DNA of 64,000 nucleotides, from assembly GCA_037974335.1 (NCBI GenBank), contig CM075760.1:47264138-47328137 (forward strand), given 5' to 3'. Below the pieces are notes generated by a model that was not told the origin of the DNA, did no database searches, and worked only from the letters and a program-made list of their open reading frames with translations. This DNA is from Prionace glauca (lineage: Eukaryota; Chordata; Chondrichthyes; Carcharhiniformes; Carcharhinidae). This document shows, one piece after another, positions 46,535-58,110 of the stretch. Numbering within the stretch: position 1 is the first letter of the stretch; each line of letters opens with the position of its first letter. The position numbers were made by a program, and so were the translations under genes.

Positions 46535-46573
46535 CACAGTGACACAGAACACGGAGAGAGCTGTACAGAAACC
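46535..46573 (+). other. 23-spacer RSS of the supporting delta V
   Basis: Perfect heptamer CACAGTG (46535-46541), 23-bp spacer, nonamer ACAGAAACC (46565-46573, one change). Confidence 0.92.
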
Positions 46574-46661
46574 TGAACATGGGAGGATTGCAGACATAAT
46601 GATAAAGAACACTGAGAGAACTGCACAGAAAACTAAACATGGCAAGGGTTACTGATTCTTG
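46542..46661 (+). repeat. 60-bp tandem duplication over the delta V RSS
   Basis: Sequence from 46542 recurs 60 bp later (agaacacggagagagctgta against agaacactgagagaactgca). The second copy holds CATAATG at 46595, a 23-bp gap and ACAGAAAAC at 46625, a decayed second RSS in register. Confidence 0.7.
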
Positions 46662-47695
46662 TACTCTTCACCATGTCAGGCATTTCCACATGTCTCTCTC
46701 TGACCCATTTCATAACTTGACCCTGCTCATAATTTAAAAGGTATTCTGTGGATTCCCGTCATCGTTCCAGACAAAATGCGCTCAACTTTCTCAACCCCTC
46801 CAGAGAGACATGGATAATTGCTGACTCATTTTCTCAGAAATGTAAAAGACGAAAGCTGCCAATAAGCAGGGATGTCCACACAAACATTAATAATACCTGC
46901 TCCCCATCCAGTAGTATTGTGGCTGATTTCTTACTTGAACATCACATTCCTGTACCGTGACGTTATAATATCCATTAATCCATCGAGTAGTGCCTTGAAT
47001 ATACTCGACAACTGAGTGTTCATTATCTGTGAGATATTGTGTGCCACAGATTTTTAACAATCTTTTGACTGAAGAATTGTATTTTCGTCTTAGCCCTAAT
47101 AGCTAATCCACAGATTATGTAACTGTGACCATTCGATATAGATTCCTAGCTTCAGGGAACACCCACCATTTCAGGAATCAATCTGGTGAACTTTAATTGC
47201 ACTCTGTTCACATCATGTCGAGCCTGAATTTATTTATAGACTAAAGCTTTCAACAGCCAAACCAACTGGGGCTAACTTGAGATATTTTCTCCTAAGCCTC
47301 GCGCATCATCCAGCTGTGAAAGCAGATCATTCAATCTTTCTCTCCTTTTGCATCAATTATTTATTGCTGCTTTGAAATAACTATTCTCCCCGTTCATAAT
47401 TGTTCTTTCATTTTCGTGTTCCGTTTCATAGGATTAAGGCATCTTTTTAAGACTCCAACTGCACTGTGTTGTTTCCATTAACAAAAAAGTTCATGATTAT
47501 CGTCTCTTCCATTGGGGGTATGACAAGTGTCTGTCAATCATAGCCAACTAAAGGCATCTGCCTCAGTGACTCAGCTCCTGGAGGGTGTTCCCATCAATAA
47601 TGCTCGGCAGACAGTAATAAAACCCACAGCTGGATATGGGCAATGTTATGGACTGCACCGTCGTACAGGTACTTCTGGAACATCTTTGCCAAACT
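46662..47695. other. Intergenic, nothing recognised
   Basis: No coding motif, RSS or clear repeat seen. Confidence 0.4.
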
Positions 47696-47699
47696 ATCA

Positions 47700-47990
47700 C
47701 CGTTGACGAGGTGTCACAGTGGGTTGCACTGTTACTTCAGTATGCCAGAGACCTGGGTTCAATTCCTGACTTAGATCACTGTCTTGCAGAGTCTGCACTT
47801 TCTCACTATACCTGCATGGGTTCCCTCCGGTTTCCTCCCACAGTCTGAAAGACATGCTGGTTAGGTGCATTGGCCATGTTAAATTCTCCCTTAGTGTACC
47901 TGAAAAGGCACCAGTGTGTGAAGACTAGCCGATTTTCGTAGTAACTTCATTGAGGTGTTAATGTAAGCCTACATTTGACACTTTATAAAT
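47700..47990 (+). mobile_element. tRNA-derived SINE with LINE-like tail
   Basis: Head 'cacagtgggttgcactgtta' with box B-like gggttcaattcc, body 'gtttcctcccacagtctgaa', tail 'taatgtaagcctacatttga'. Confidence 0.7.
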
Positions 47991-48174
47991 GTTCAAGTTC
48001 CTCTGAGTATGAATTGTTGAATTTCGCTGAGAATCCTCATCGAGCTGTTAATGTAAGTCAATAAGTTCATAATCAGAAATAAGAATCTTCCTGCCAGCTT
48101 TGAGTTGAAGTCCTCGATCAAAGGGATTAGCTACTTATCCAGCTGTGAGAAACAGTTTATCGTTTGTTTAAAGT

Positions 48175-48510
48175 TTAAATGCTGACCGGCCAGCAGTTGC
48201 CCATGCCCATACCTCGTTGCCCATGTTCAGAGGGTAATTAAGTGTCATCCACATTGCTGTGACCGGGGAGTCACATTTCGGGTTGACTATGTGAGAATGG
48301 CAGATTTCCTTCCTTGGGACATTGGTGAACCAGGTGGGTTTTTCCGAAAATCAACAATGGTTTTATGGTCACCAGCTGATTCTGAATTCCAGATATATTT
48401 GTTCAAATTCCACCATCTGCCATGGTGGTATTGGAACCCGGATGGCCAGAATATTAGCTAAGTTTCTGTCTTAATAGTCTAGTGATAAAACCACCAGTCC
48501 ATCACATCCA
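48175..48510 (-). mobile_element. Second-family SINE, minus orientation
   Basis: 'gtcacatttcgggttgacta', 'ggcagatttccttccttggg' and 'accatctgccatggtggtat', with a degenerate tRNA-like head at the right. Confidence 0.65.
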
Positions 48511-48659
48511 CACCCTGAGTGTACACACCCTGAGTTCTGGCGACCTCGACACACCATATTATATATGTCTGCGGGGCTCGCAGATTGGACAGCATTAACT
48601 GCCTCAATCAGGGAGCGCATATTACGATAACTCCACCTAATAGTTATCGTTTAAATCAT

Positions 48660-49400
48660 TAAATATATCTCTCTCTGCCTCTTTTTGTCTTTCTGTGCAT
48701 TTCTCTGCGTCTCTCTCTCTGCCTCAGTCTCTCGCTTTATATGTTGCTCTGTGTCTCTTACTGTCCCTTATTGTCGCTCTGCCTCTCCCTCAATCTCCTT
48801 CTCTTTACCTCTTCCTTTGACTCTCCTGCCCCCTCTCAGTCTCATTCCCCTCCTCATGCTCCATCTCTATCTCCCTCTCCATCACCGTAGCTGAACCCCT
48901 TCTCATATCTCTCTCTCTACCTCACTATGTTTTTTGCTCTTGCTGTGTCCATTGTACTTATTCAGCCTCACTCTTTCCCATTCGCTGATGCTCTCTGTCT
49001 CTGTCTCTCTGTATCACTATTTCTCTCTGCCTCTGACTATTCTCCTGCGCCTACTATTCAATCTCCCTTTCCCTTTTAACCTCCCTCTCCCTTTCTTATT
49101 AAATCTTCCCTTCTATCTTCCTATGTCTCCATTTTTCATTCCATATCCATCTCCCTCACTATTTTCCCCAATCTCTATCGCTGTCTCTCTCGCTCTGTCA
49201 GAGTCTCTCATTGCCCTTTCACTCTGTCTCTCTCTCGGTCTCTCTGTTTCTTTCCCTGTATCTGTTAGAAACTCTTACAAAATCTGTCAATGTCCATGTC
49301 TTTGTGTCCTTCCCTCTCTCTGTCAATCACTGTGTTTCTATCACTTTCACTGTTGTTCACACTGCCTCTTCTCTCTGTCACCCTTTCTGTCTCTGTGAGC
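48660..49400. repeat. Pyrimidine-rich low-complexity tract
   Basis: About 740 bp of CTCTCT- and CTGTCTCT-type sequence on the plus strand. The long S/L-rich frames here are by-products of the composition. Confidence 0.9.
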
Positions 49401-49466
49401 TGTTTGTTATTTACAATGTGAATGTCCAATAGAAAGAGTCAGGGGTCTTGTAGTTGTGGTTTCCTC

Positions 49467-50368
49467 TCAGGGTGTAATGAGTTGAAGAATTGCAGTAAGG
49501 GGATAGTTCAGCAGATGTTTTAGCTGCTGTCTGAATTGAGTCTGTGTCACAGCATAAATGGCTGTGTTGGTGCAGCAACTTGTGAGTTGCAGCATGAAGC
49601 CAAATTCCATAACAAAATAATCTAACCATACTGACCGGAAGCCCAAATCATACATCCGAAACCATATAGAATAAACCATTAATGTCGACCATAATAAGAT
49701 GAAATTGGCTGAGATAACAAACAATAAAATGATGGATTTCCTTCGACTCTCCATCTCTGGGTCTCTGGGATTGTCCCCGCTGCTGTGAGCCCGGAGTCTC
49801 CTGCGGGCTCTGCTGCTCACTAAAATGTGTCTGACGGTGAAAGCATTGAGCAGCAGAATCAGGACGAATGGGACACATGGCGTTAGAATGTGGTGGAGGA
49901 ACTCGATTGTTCCCCAGACTGGAGATTCCACATAATCAAATAGGACCAAACAAAACCAGGGAACATTCCCCAGCCAATATCCATTTAATAACATAAAATA
50001 CCAGAAAATGTTCTTTAAACAGCTCAGCACTGTCACTGTTCCCAGAACCACAGCTGCTGATTTCTCACTGCAATATTTACTTTTTAGCTTGGGGCAGCAA
50101 ATGGCCACAAATCGATCAAAGGTGAAAGTGACGGTGAACCAGACAGAACAGTCAGTGGCTGCATAAAGCAGGACGGCGTGGATGTTACACAAAGGGACTG
50201 ATAGCAGGAAATAAAACTGTTCTGGATAAACAATGGGAATGTGTCTCAATATCAGGTCAGTGATAATGACCAGCAGATCTCCCACTGACATGGCCACCAG
50301 GTAACAAGTGACACATTTGGACAGACCACAGTTTCTGCTCGTCAGTGTCGCAATTGTGATTATATTCA
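49467..50368 (-). CDS. GPR139-like rhodopsin-family receptor, exon 2
   Basis: Encodes about 300 residues covering the end of TM1 to the C-terminus of a seven-helix G-protein coupled receptor in the plasma membrane. The exon starts after TTCTTCCTTACAG with split codon G|TG (VNIITIATLTSRNCGLSKC). The CGLSKCVT first loop, the TFDRFVAICCPKLKSKYC end of TM3 (DRF in place of DRY), a basic third loop (SRARRRLRAHSSG) and a degenerate TM7 (TSCCTNTAIYAVTQTQFR) fit the GPR139-like group often expanded in fishes and sharks. The NPxxY motif of TM7 is replaced by TNTAIY. The frame is intact. Exon 1 lies at 59.8 kb. The ligand is not predictable. Confidence 0.85.
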
Positions 50369-50499
50369 CTGTAAGGAAGAAAATAAAGATTGAAATTAGA
50401 CATGATTCAGGGGAAGAAATTACCATTTAGACCGAGGATGGGTTAAAATAAAAAAATGTACACACACAGAGAAGATTTTTTTTAAATCGAGCACGTCAT

Positions 50500-50690
50500 T
50501 TGCAGTGTGAGAGGAAAGTGGAGCATGTGGAGTAAACCAACGCAGAAACGGGGAGAAGGTCCAAACTCCACACAGACAGTGACCCAAGCCTGGAACTGAA
50601 CTGAGGTCCCTGATGCTGAGAGTCAGCAGTGTTAACCACTGTGTTACTGTGCTGCTCCATGGTAGGGACACAATGGTACATATTCTGGAG
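50500..50690 (-). mobile_element. SINE head half in the receptor intron
   Basis: 'aaactccacacagacagtga' and 'gttaaccactgtgttactgt' are the reversed tRNA-like half of the SINE. It begins 130 bp upstream of exon 2. Confidence 0.6.
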
Positions 50691-50842
50691 ACAGTTTTCC
50701 AGAGAGTCCACAACATTGACCCTCACTCAGCTACAGGTAAATAGCCTCGATACCTTGAGGGGGATTTGGAAGTAAGTCGGTTGAAAAAGTAAACCCTGAC
50801 GGGAAATTCGGAGTGTACTCTGTATTTGGTAATCTGTCACTT

Positions 50843-52150
50843 AAGAACATAAGAACATAAGAAATAGGAGCAGGAGTAGGCCATCTAGCCCTTCGAGCCT
50901 GCCCCGCCATTCAATAAGATCATGACTGATCTGTCGCTGCTCAGTTCCACTTTCCCGCCCTCTCCCCATAACACTTAATCCCCTCTCTTATCAAAAACCC
51001 ATCAACCTGCATCTTAAAAATATTTAGCGAGGCAGCCTCCACCACTTCAACGGGCAGAGAATTCCAGAGATTCACCACCCTTTGAGTGAAGACGTTCCTC
51101 CTCAACTCCGTTCTAAACCACCCCCCTTTTATCTTGAGGCTGTGCCCCCTAGTCCTACTGTCTTTTTTGAGCGGGAAGAGTCTTTCCACCTCTTTCCTAT
51201 CCATGCCATTCATCATCTTATAGGTCTCAATGAGATCTCCCCTCATTCTTCTAAACTCTAACGAGTACAAGCCTAGTTCATTCAGCCTCTCCTCATAGCT
51301 CAACCCCCTCAACTCCGGTATCAGCCTAGTAAACCTCCTCTGCATTCCCTCCAAGGCCAAAATATCTTTGCGCAGGTGCGGCGCCCAAAACTGCACACAG
51401 TACTCCAGCTGCGACCTCATAAATGCCCTATACAGCTGCAGCAAGACCTCCCTACTTTTATGTTCAATCCCCCTCGCTATGAAGGCCAGCATCCCATTCG
51501 CCTTCCTGACCACCTGTTGCACCTGCAAGCTGGGTTTTTGCGACTCATGCACAAGGACCGCGAGGTCCCTCTGCACCGTCGCCTGCTGCAGTTTTTCGCC
51601 CCGTAAGTAATAGTCCTTCCTATCATTCTTCCTACCAAAATGGACCACCTCACACTTGCCAACATTAAATTCCATTTGCCACTTCCTGGCCCATTCGCCC
51701 AGCCTATCTAAATCCTTCTGTAGACTCTCCACACCCTCCGTACAATTTGCCGTTCCCCCAATCTTGGTGTCATCAGCAAATTTCGACACCCTACACTCGG
51801 TTCCCTCCTCCAGATCATCTATATAAATGGTAAAAAGCTGAGGCCCCAGCACCGACCCCTGGGGCACTCCACTAGTCACCATCCGCCAATCCGAATAGCA
51901 CCCGTTGACCCCCACTCTCTGCCTCCTATTTGACAACCAATCCTCTATCCATGCTAACACCCTAACCCCAACCCCATGTCCCTCGACCTTCTGCAATAAC
52001 CTCTTGTGAGGTACTTTATCAAACGCCTTCTGGAAATCTAGAAAGACCACATCCACCGGCTCTCCTCTATCCACCGCCCGAGACACATCCTCATAGAACT
52101 CCAGTAAATTTGTCAGACACGACTTCCCTTTAATGAAACCGTGCTGCGTC
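50843..52150 (-). mobile_element. CR1-like LINE family A, RT half with open frame
   Basis: A minus-strand frame of more than 380 codons covers TQHGFIKGKSCLTNLLEFYE, VVFLDFQKAFDKVPHKRLLQ, SGVPQGSVLGPQLFTIYIDD, catalytic KFADDTK and the C-terminal QRVVNLWNSLPVEVVE. It ends with tail repeats read in plus as taagaacataagaacataag. The 5' end is truncated inside the RT. The open frame suggests a young copy. It sits in the receptor intron. Confidence 0.9.
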
Positions 52151-52204
52151 AGGCAAGCCCTGCAACAAAGCTGGTACCTATCTGTGCTGGTTTCCTCTGG
52201 ACAA

Positions 52205-52525
52205 TATAAGAAATAGGAGCAGGAGTAGGCCAACTAGCCCTTCGAGCCTGCCCCGCCATTCAATAAGATCACGGCTGATCTGTCGTGGCTCAGTTCCACA
52301 TTCCCGCCCTCTCCCCATAACCCTTAATCCCCTCTCTTATCAAAAACCCATCAAACCGCATCTTAAAAATATTTAGCGAGGCAGCCTCCACCACTTCAAC
52401 GGGCAGAGAATTCCAGAGATTCACCACCCTTTGAGTGAAGAATTTCCTCCTCAATTCTCTTCTAAACCGCCCCCCCCCCTTTATCTTGAGGCTGTGCCCC
52501 CTAGTCCTACTATCCTTCCTGAGCG
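52205..52525 (-). mobile_element. CR1-like LINE family A, short 3' piece
   Basis: Second copy, only the last 320 bp, directly upstream of the previous LINE. The C-terminal text (FFTQRVVNLWNSLPVEVVEA) and tail are near identical to its neighbour. Confidence 0.85.
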
Positions 52526-52944
52526 GTGTTCTGGATAAACACCACAATATCTGGATTAACACCGCAATATTAACAGTTGGCAGAGGGAGATCCTGATGCC
52601 TCAACAGTTCCGACTATTATACTTACACAGATCTGTACCCTGAAGAGGAGACCACAGATTTGTGGACACCATTCGCACAACACAGGAAGAAACAGTAATC
52701 TCACACTCGACTGGCACAGAACTCAAGTACCAGGGTTTGCTTTCAAAAGTGGGATAAAGCTTCAGGGTTCAGCGAATAGCTACTGTCCATAGCATTCAGT
52801 GCGTTTGCTGCTCTCCCACTATGGCCTACTGGACCACTGAAGCTCAATGTCTCTCAGTCGGAAAGTTGCTAATCTATGCATCAGGTAAGAAAAACCCAAA
52901 CCAAGGCCGCTACAAAAGAAAAGTCAAGCAGGCTGCCTTAATGA

Positions 52945-53105
52945 TCATTGTCCGGTTACTCTGATATTCAATATTATGAAATGCATCAAAAGTTTTGTCA
53001 TGGTTTGAATCAATTTCGGCCTCCCAGATCGCCTGGATCCACTACAGTTCATCTACCTCCACAACAGGTCCACAAATGCCATTTCCCTAGCTATACAATC
53101 AACCC
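52945..53105 (+). mobile_element. Rex1-like RT fragment
   Basis: Degenerate text equivalent to a fingers-palm border (tattatgaaatgcatcaaaa, gcctggatccactacagttc, caacaggtccacaaatgcca) overlaps the start of the element at 37056. Confidence 0.5.
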
Positions 53106-54782
53106 TGTAACTCGTGTTTATTATAGAGTCATAGAGGTTTACAGCATGGTGACAGGCCCATCGGCCCAACTTGTCCATGCCACCCATTTTTTAAACCTCT
53201 AAACTAATCCCAATTGCCCGCATTTAACCCAAATCCCTCTATACCCATCGTACCCACTATCTAAACACTTTTTAAAAGATAACATTGTACCCGTCTCTAT
53301 TACTACCTCTGGCAGCTTGTTCCTGACACTCACCACCCTCTGTGTGAAGAAAAAAATGGCTCTCTGGACACTTTTGAATCTCTCCCCTCTCACCTTAATC
53401 CTATGCCCTCTAGTTTTAGACTCCCCTACCTTTGGGAAAAGATATTGACTATCTACCTTGTCTATGCCCCTCATTATTTTATAGACACGCATAAAGGTCA
53501 CCCCTCAACCTCTATGTTCCAGAGAAAAAAGTCCCAGTCTATTCAGCCTCTCCTTATAACTCAATCCATCAATCTCAGTAGCATCCTTGTAAGATCTTTT
53601 TCAATCTTGGTGACATCTGCAAACTTATTAACCGTGCCTCCTATATTGTCACCCAAATCGTTAGTATAAGAGACAAATAACAGTGGACCCAGCACCGAGT
53701 CCTGAGGCACATCACTGCTCACAGGCCTCCAGTTTGAAAAACAACCCTCTACAACCAACCAACAGAAGCCAATTTTTATCCATTTACACATCTCACCCTG
53801 GATCCCGTGAGGTTTAACTTTCTGCAACAACCCACCATGCGGTACCCTGTCAAAGGCCTTGTTAAAGTCCATGTAGACATCAGCAACTGCAAAGCCCTCA
53901 TTTACCTTTTTGGTTACCCCTTCAAAAAACTCAACCAAATTTGTGAGACATGATTTTCCACTCATAAAGCCATGCCGACTGTCCCTAACAGTCCTTGCAT
54001 TTCCAAATGCCTGTCCATCCTGTCTTTCAAAATACCTTCCAACAGGTTATCCACCACAGATGTGAGGCTAACTCACTTTTAGTTCCCAGGCTTTTCTCTG
54101 CAGCCCTTTTTTAAACAAAGGCACAACATTTGTCACTTTCCAATCTTCAGGCACCTCACCCGTGACTATCAATGATTCAAATATCTCTGCTAAGGGACCC
54201 GCAATTTCCTCCCTAGCCTCCCACAACGCCCTGGATATATCTCATCAGGTCCCACAGATTTATCTACTTTGATGCACTTACAGACTTCCATCACCTCCTT
54301 CTCTATAATATGTACACTCCACAGGATATCAATATTTAATTCCCCAAGTTCCCTAACATATATGTTTTTCTCAATGGTAAATACTGATGAGAAATATTCA
54401 TTTAGGATCTCACCCATCTCTTGTGGATCTGCACTTAGATGATCTTGTTGATCCTGAAGAGGCCCTACTCTCTCCCTAGTTACTCTCCTGGTCTTTATGT
54501 ATTTGTAGAACCTCTTTGGATTCTCCTTTGGCTTGCCTGCCAAAAAAATCTTGTCCCCGATTTCTCACAACTCTGCTCCTAAACCCCCTATACTCTTCAA
54601 CAGATTCACTTTATCACAGCTGTCTTTGCACGTCATGTGCCTCTTTCTTCTTCTTGACCAGGGCCTCAATATCGCGAGTCACCCAGGGTTCCCGGCTTCT
54701 GCCAGCCTTGCCCTTCACTCTAAGAGGAATGTGTTTACCCTGAACCCTGGTTAACACACTGTTGAAAGCATGCCACTTTTCC

Positions 54783-55188
54783 TACCTGTCTTGCTGCCTT
54801 GAGGGATCCACATATATCCACCCAAAATTCATTCATGAGGAGGATAGCCTGTTAGCGGGAGATACCAACAGTAACCAGGCCTGTGACACCACAGCTGGTT
54901 CTGCTGTGGGAAAGGGTGGGACAAAAAGCAAGCGAGCGGTAGTAATAGGGGACTTGCTAGTTAGAGGCACGGGCAGGCGTTTCTGTGGCCGCAATCAAAA
55001 CTCCAGGATGATGTGTTGCCTGCCTGGTGCCAGGGTCAAGGAGGTGCCTGAGCCATTGCAGGACATTCTTAAGGGAGAGGGTGAGCAGCCAAAGGTACAT
55101 ATTAGTACCAACGATGTAGGTTGGAAAATAGATGAGGTCCGAAATGTGAATATAGAGAGTTAGGCAGAAGGCTAACGTGCAAGACCTC
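54783..55188 (+). repeat. Left arm of a 406-bp inverted repeat
   Basis: Reverse complement of 56335-56740, with only two mismatches noticed by eye (a T/C at about 54817 and a G/C near 55023). The arms are separated by 1146 bp. The surrounding LINE text resumes on both sides, and GGAAAAG occurs at each border, a possible target duplication. Confidence 0.85.
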
Positions 55189-56334
55189 CCTTTTCCTTCC
55201 CAGAGGTTGCCCCAATTAATTTTTGCAAGTTCCTGCCTGATTCCATACAAATTGGCCTTGCCTCAATTTAGAATATTAACTTATAGGACAGACCTATCAT
55301 TCTCCATAGCTATCTTAAAACTAATAGAATTATGGTCATTGGTTCCAAAGTGATCCCTCACTCACACTTCTGTCACCTGCCCTTCCTTATTTCCCAAGAG
55401 GAGCTCAAGCTTTTCCCCCTGTCTTGTCGGGCTACCCACATACTGAATAACAAATTTCACCTGAATACACTCAACAAATTTCTCTCCACCCACCCCTCCA
55501 ATATGATGGCTGTCCCAAGCAATCTTGGGAAAATTAAAATCTCCGACTATTACCACGCTATTTTTCTTGGAGCTATCTGCAGTCTCCTTATAGATTTGTT
55601 CCTCAATTTCCCGCTGACTATTTGGGGGCCTGTAGTACAACCCTATCAAAGTGATTTCCCCCTTCTTATTTCTCTGTTCTACCGATATAGACTCAGTGGC
55701 CGAACCCGGATATATCCCCTCTCAGTACAGTCATGATGCTTTCCCTAATCAAAAGCGTAACTCCCCCCCCCCCCCTTCGTCTGTTACAGGAAAGGTACAA
55801 CATTAAGCTGGAACATTAAGCTGCCAGTCCTGTCCCTCCCTTAGCCATGTTTCAGTAATTGCTACAATATCCCAGTCCCACGTACCCATCAATCCCCTGA
55901 GTTCATCTGTCTTGCCCGTCAGGCCTCTTGCATTGAAATAAATGCAGTTTAATGTGGACTTCCCTTGCTCATATCTTGATTTTGCCTGATGTGAATGGTA
56001 CTTGCATTACTGACAATGCCTTAACTAATTGATGTGCTCTCTTTAACTTCCGTGTTTTCCTCAACTTCTCTTCTGTATCTCTACTGCATTGGGTCCAACA
56101 CCCTTGCCAAACTAGTTTAACCCTCCCAAGTGGCTCTAGTAAATCTTCCCCCCAGGATGTTAGTCCCAGCCCTCTTGAACGGATCAGCCCTTCCCCAGAA
56201 ACGATCTTAATGATCCAAAAATTTGAATCCCTGTCCCCTGTGCGAGCTGTCAAGCCCAATTCATCTGCCCAATCCTCCTATTCCTACTCTCACTTGCACG
56301 TGGTACCTGTAGTACTCCTGAAAGTACTACCTTC

Positions 56335-56740
56335 GAGGTCTTGCACGTTAGCCTTCTGCCTAACTCTCTATATTCACATTTCGGACCTCATCTATTTTCC
56401 AACCTACATCGTTGGTACTAATATGTACCTTTGGCTGCTCACCCTCTCCCTTAAGAATGTCCTGCAATGGCTCAGGCACCTCCTTGACCCTGGCACCAGG
56501 GAGGCAACACATCATCCTGGAGTTTTGATTGCGGCCACAGAAACGCCTGCCCGTGCCTCTAACTAGCAAGTCCCCTATTACTACCGCTCGCTTGCTTTTT
56601 GTCCCACCCTTTCCCACAGCAGAACCAGCTGTGGTGTCACAGGCCTGGTTACTGTTGGTATCTCCCGCTAACAGGCTATCCTCCTCATGAATGAATTTTG
56701 GGTGGATATGTGTGGATCCCTCAAGGCAGCAAGACAGGTA
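56335..56740 (-). repeat. Right arm of the 406-bp inverted repeat
   Basis: This arm is in the expected place, upstream of the endonuclease region of the minus-strand LINE, so it is probably the source copy. Confidence 0.85.
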
Positions 56741-57460
56741 CGTAATGTGATTGAGACATCATGTAGGATACTTGCCTTTAGCAGCTGCAGTATAGAAACT
56801 AAGAGCTGGGAGGTTATGATGGGAGTGTATAAAATACCAGTTAGACCAGAGCAAGAATACTGTGCGCAGCTCTGATCATCACACTACAGGAAGGATGTAA
56901 TTGCACTGGAGACGGTGGAGAGGAGATTCATCAGGATGCTGCCTGGGCTGAAGAATTTCATGTATGAGGAATATAGAGGCTGGTTGGGCTGGGCTTTTTA
57001 CTTAGAGCAGAGACGGCTGGGGCGGGGGGGGGGGGGGGTGCGAGGAATGGGGAACGGGTGTAGTGTGTGGTGATGGTGGAGTGCTTTCAGGTGGGGGTTG
57101 TGGGGGGGAACCTGAGTGATATGTACAAAATTATGCTTCACATAGATAGGAAGAAACGTTTTTCCCTTTAGTAGAAAGTGTCAATAACCAGAGGGGCGTG
57201 GATTTCAGATAACGGGCAGATTTCTGTGTGGATTTGAGGAGAAATGTTTCCGTCCACAGGATGCTGGGATCTGCAGCTCGGGGCCTGAAAGGTGGTAGAA
57301 GCGGGAACGACCACAAGAGGTATTTAGATCAGCAATTTAAACATCAGAACATACAAGGCTGTGGATCGAGTGCTGGAAAATGGGATTCGATTGGAAAGGT
57401 ATTTGATAATCAGTTCCGACATAATTGGCTGAAGGGACTCATTTTCTGCTGTTAAAACTC
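56741..57460 (+). mobile_element. CR1-like LINE C-terminal relic, plus orientation
   Basis: Degenerate RT thumb and C-terminal sequence (SWEVMMGVYKIPVRPEQEYC, then sequence for 'ggagaggagattcatcagga'). It includes a G-run near 57022 and ends before 57460. It faces the family C LINE head to head. Confidence 0.6.
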
Positions 57461-57755
57461 GATGGTTGTTAGACCATCCTCAGCAGTGGCCCTCATCAGT
57501 TGCAGCTCCCACACGCTGGCCGGGAGACCGACAACAGACAAAACACATGCGCTTGCAAATGCGCAATAGCAGCCAACAGTGAGATGCCTGGTCTGAGAGA
57601 GACATCTGTCAGCTCTCTACTACTCCAGCTAGCTTCAACACAGAAGCTGCCCCCAGATAGTGTGGGAGCAGCAGCTCTTCATGAGTAGCCCCTTGCCGGA
57701 TATAGCGCCACCCCCACCCACACTCAAACCAATCCCCCCCCCCTTCCCCCACATC
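57461..57755. other. Receptor intron, nothing recognised
   Basis: Short C-rich stretch near 57730. No gene. Confidence 0.35.
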
Positions 57756-57760
57756 AACTG

Positions 57761-58110
57761 CATGCAGAGGGGCAACGAGACCCCCTCCCTAACCTTTGTG
57801 CATGCAGAGGAGCAGCGAGACCCCCTCCCTACCCCACTGTGCATGCAGAGAGCAGCGAGGTCCCCTCACTATCCCACTGTCCATGCAGAGAGGCAGTGAG
57901 GCCCCCTACCTCCCCTACTGTGCATGTAGAGAGACAGTGAGGCCCCCTCCCTATTTCACTGTCCATGCAGAGAGCAGCGAGGTCCCCTCTCTATCCCATT
58001 GTGCATGCAGAGAGGCAGCTAGACCCCATCCCTGCCTCATTGATCATGTGCAGAGTGGCTGTAGGACGCGCTACCCTCACCAATCTCATGCAGAGCAGCA
58101 GCAGGGCCTG
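57761..58110. repeat. 40-41 bp minisatellite, about nine units
   Basis: The word catgcag (or catgtag/catgtgcag) starts units at 57761, 57801, 57842, 57882, 57923, 57964, 58004, 58045 and 58087. Each unit continues with agagcagcgag and cccctccctatcccactgtg-type sequence. The overlapping plus frames here are repeat products. Confidence 0.9.

Larger units (their letters stand above)
53125..56740 (-). mobile_element. CR1-like LINE family C, long copy with internal inverted duplication
   Basis: Read on the minus strand from 56740: an ORF1-like esterase region (RAVVIGDLLVRGTGRRFC, then VHISTNDVGWK, echoing the GDSL-type esterase of CR1 ORF1), an endonuclease part (IGLYYRPPNSQREIEEQ, VVIVGDFNFPKIAWDS), a linker (RQELAKINWGNLWEGKG ... 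EKWHAFNSVLTRVQGKHIP), the RT (PKRFYKYIKTRR, MSGKSCLTNLVEFFEG, VYMDFNKAFDRVPHGG, KFADVTK) and a 3' end near 53129. The active-site FADD is FADV. Multiple stops and frameshifts make it dead. A 406-bp copy of the ORF1 region lies inverted between endonuclease and RT at 54783-55188. Confidence 0.8.

Noticed and set aside
48685-49432. Long S/L/F-rich plus frames that look like membrane proteins.
   Set aside because: They are by-products of a pyrimidine-rich tract; they have no start context, family motif or codon structure.
51368-51665. Frames with CTQYSSCDLINALYSC or MLASVRWSILVGRM-type text in LINE regions.
   Set aside because: They are antisense or shifted frames of the CR1-like RT and recur in every copy.
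54762-55163. Plus frame with AVVIGDLLVRGTGRRFCG taken as a host esterase-like gene.
   Set aside because: It is the ORF1 region of the surrounding CR1-like LINE, duplicated in inverted orientation.
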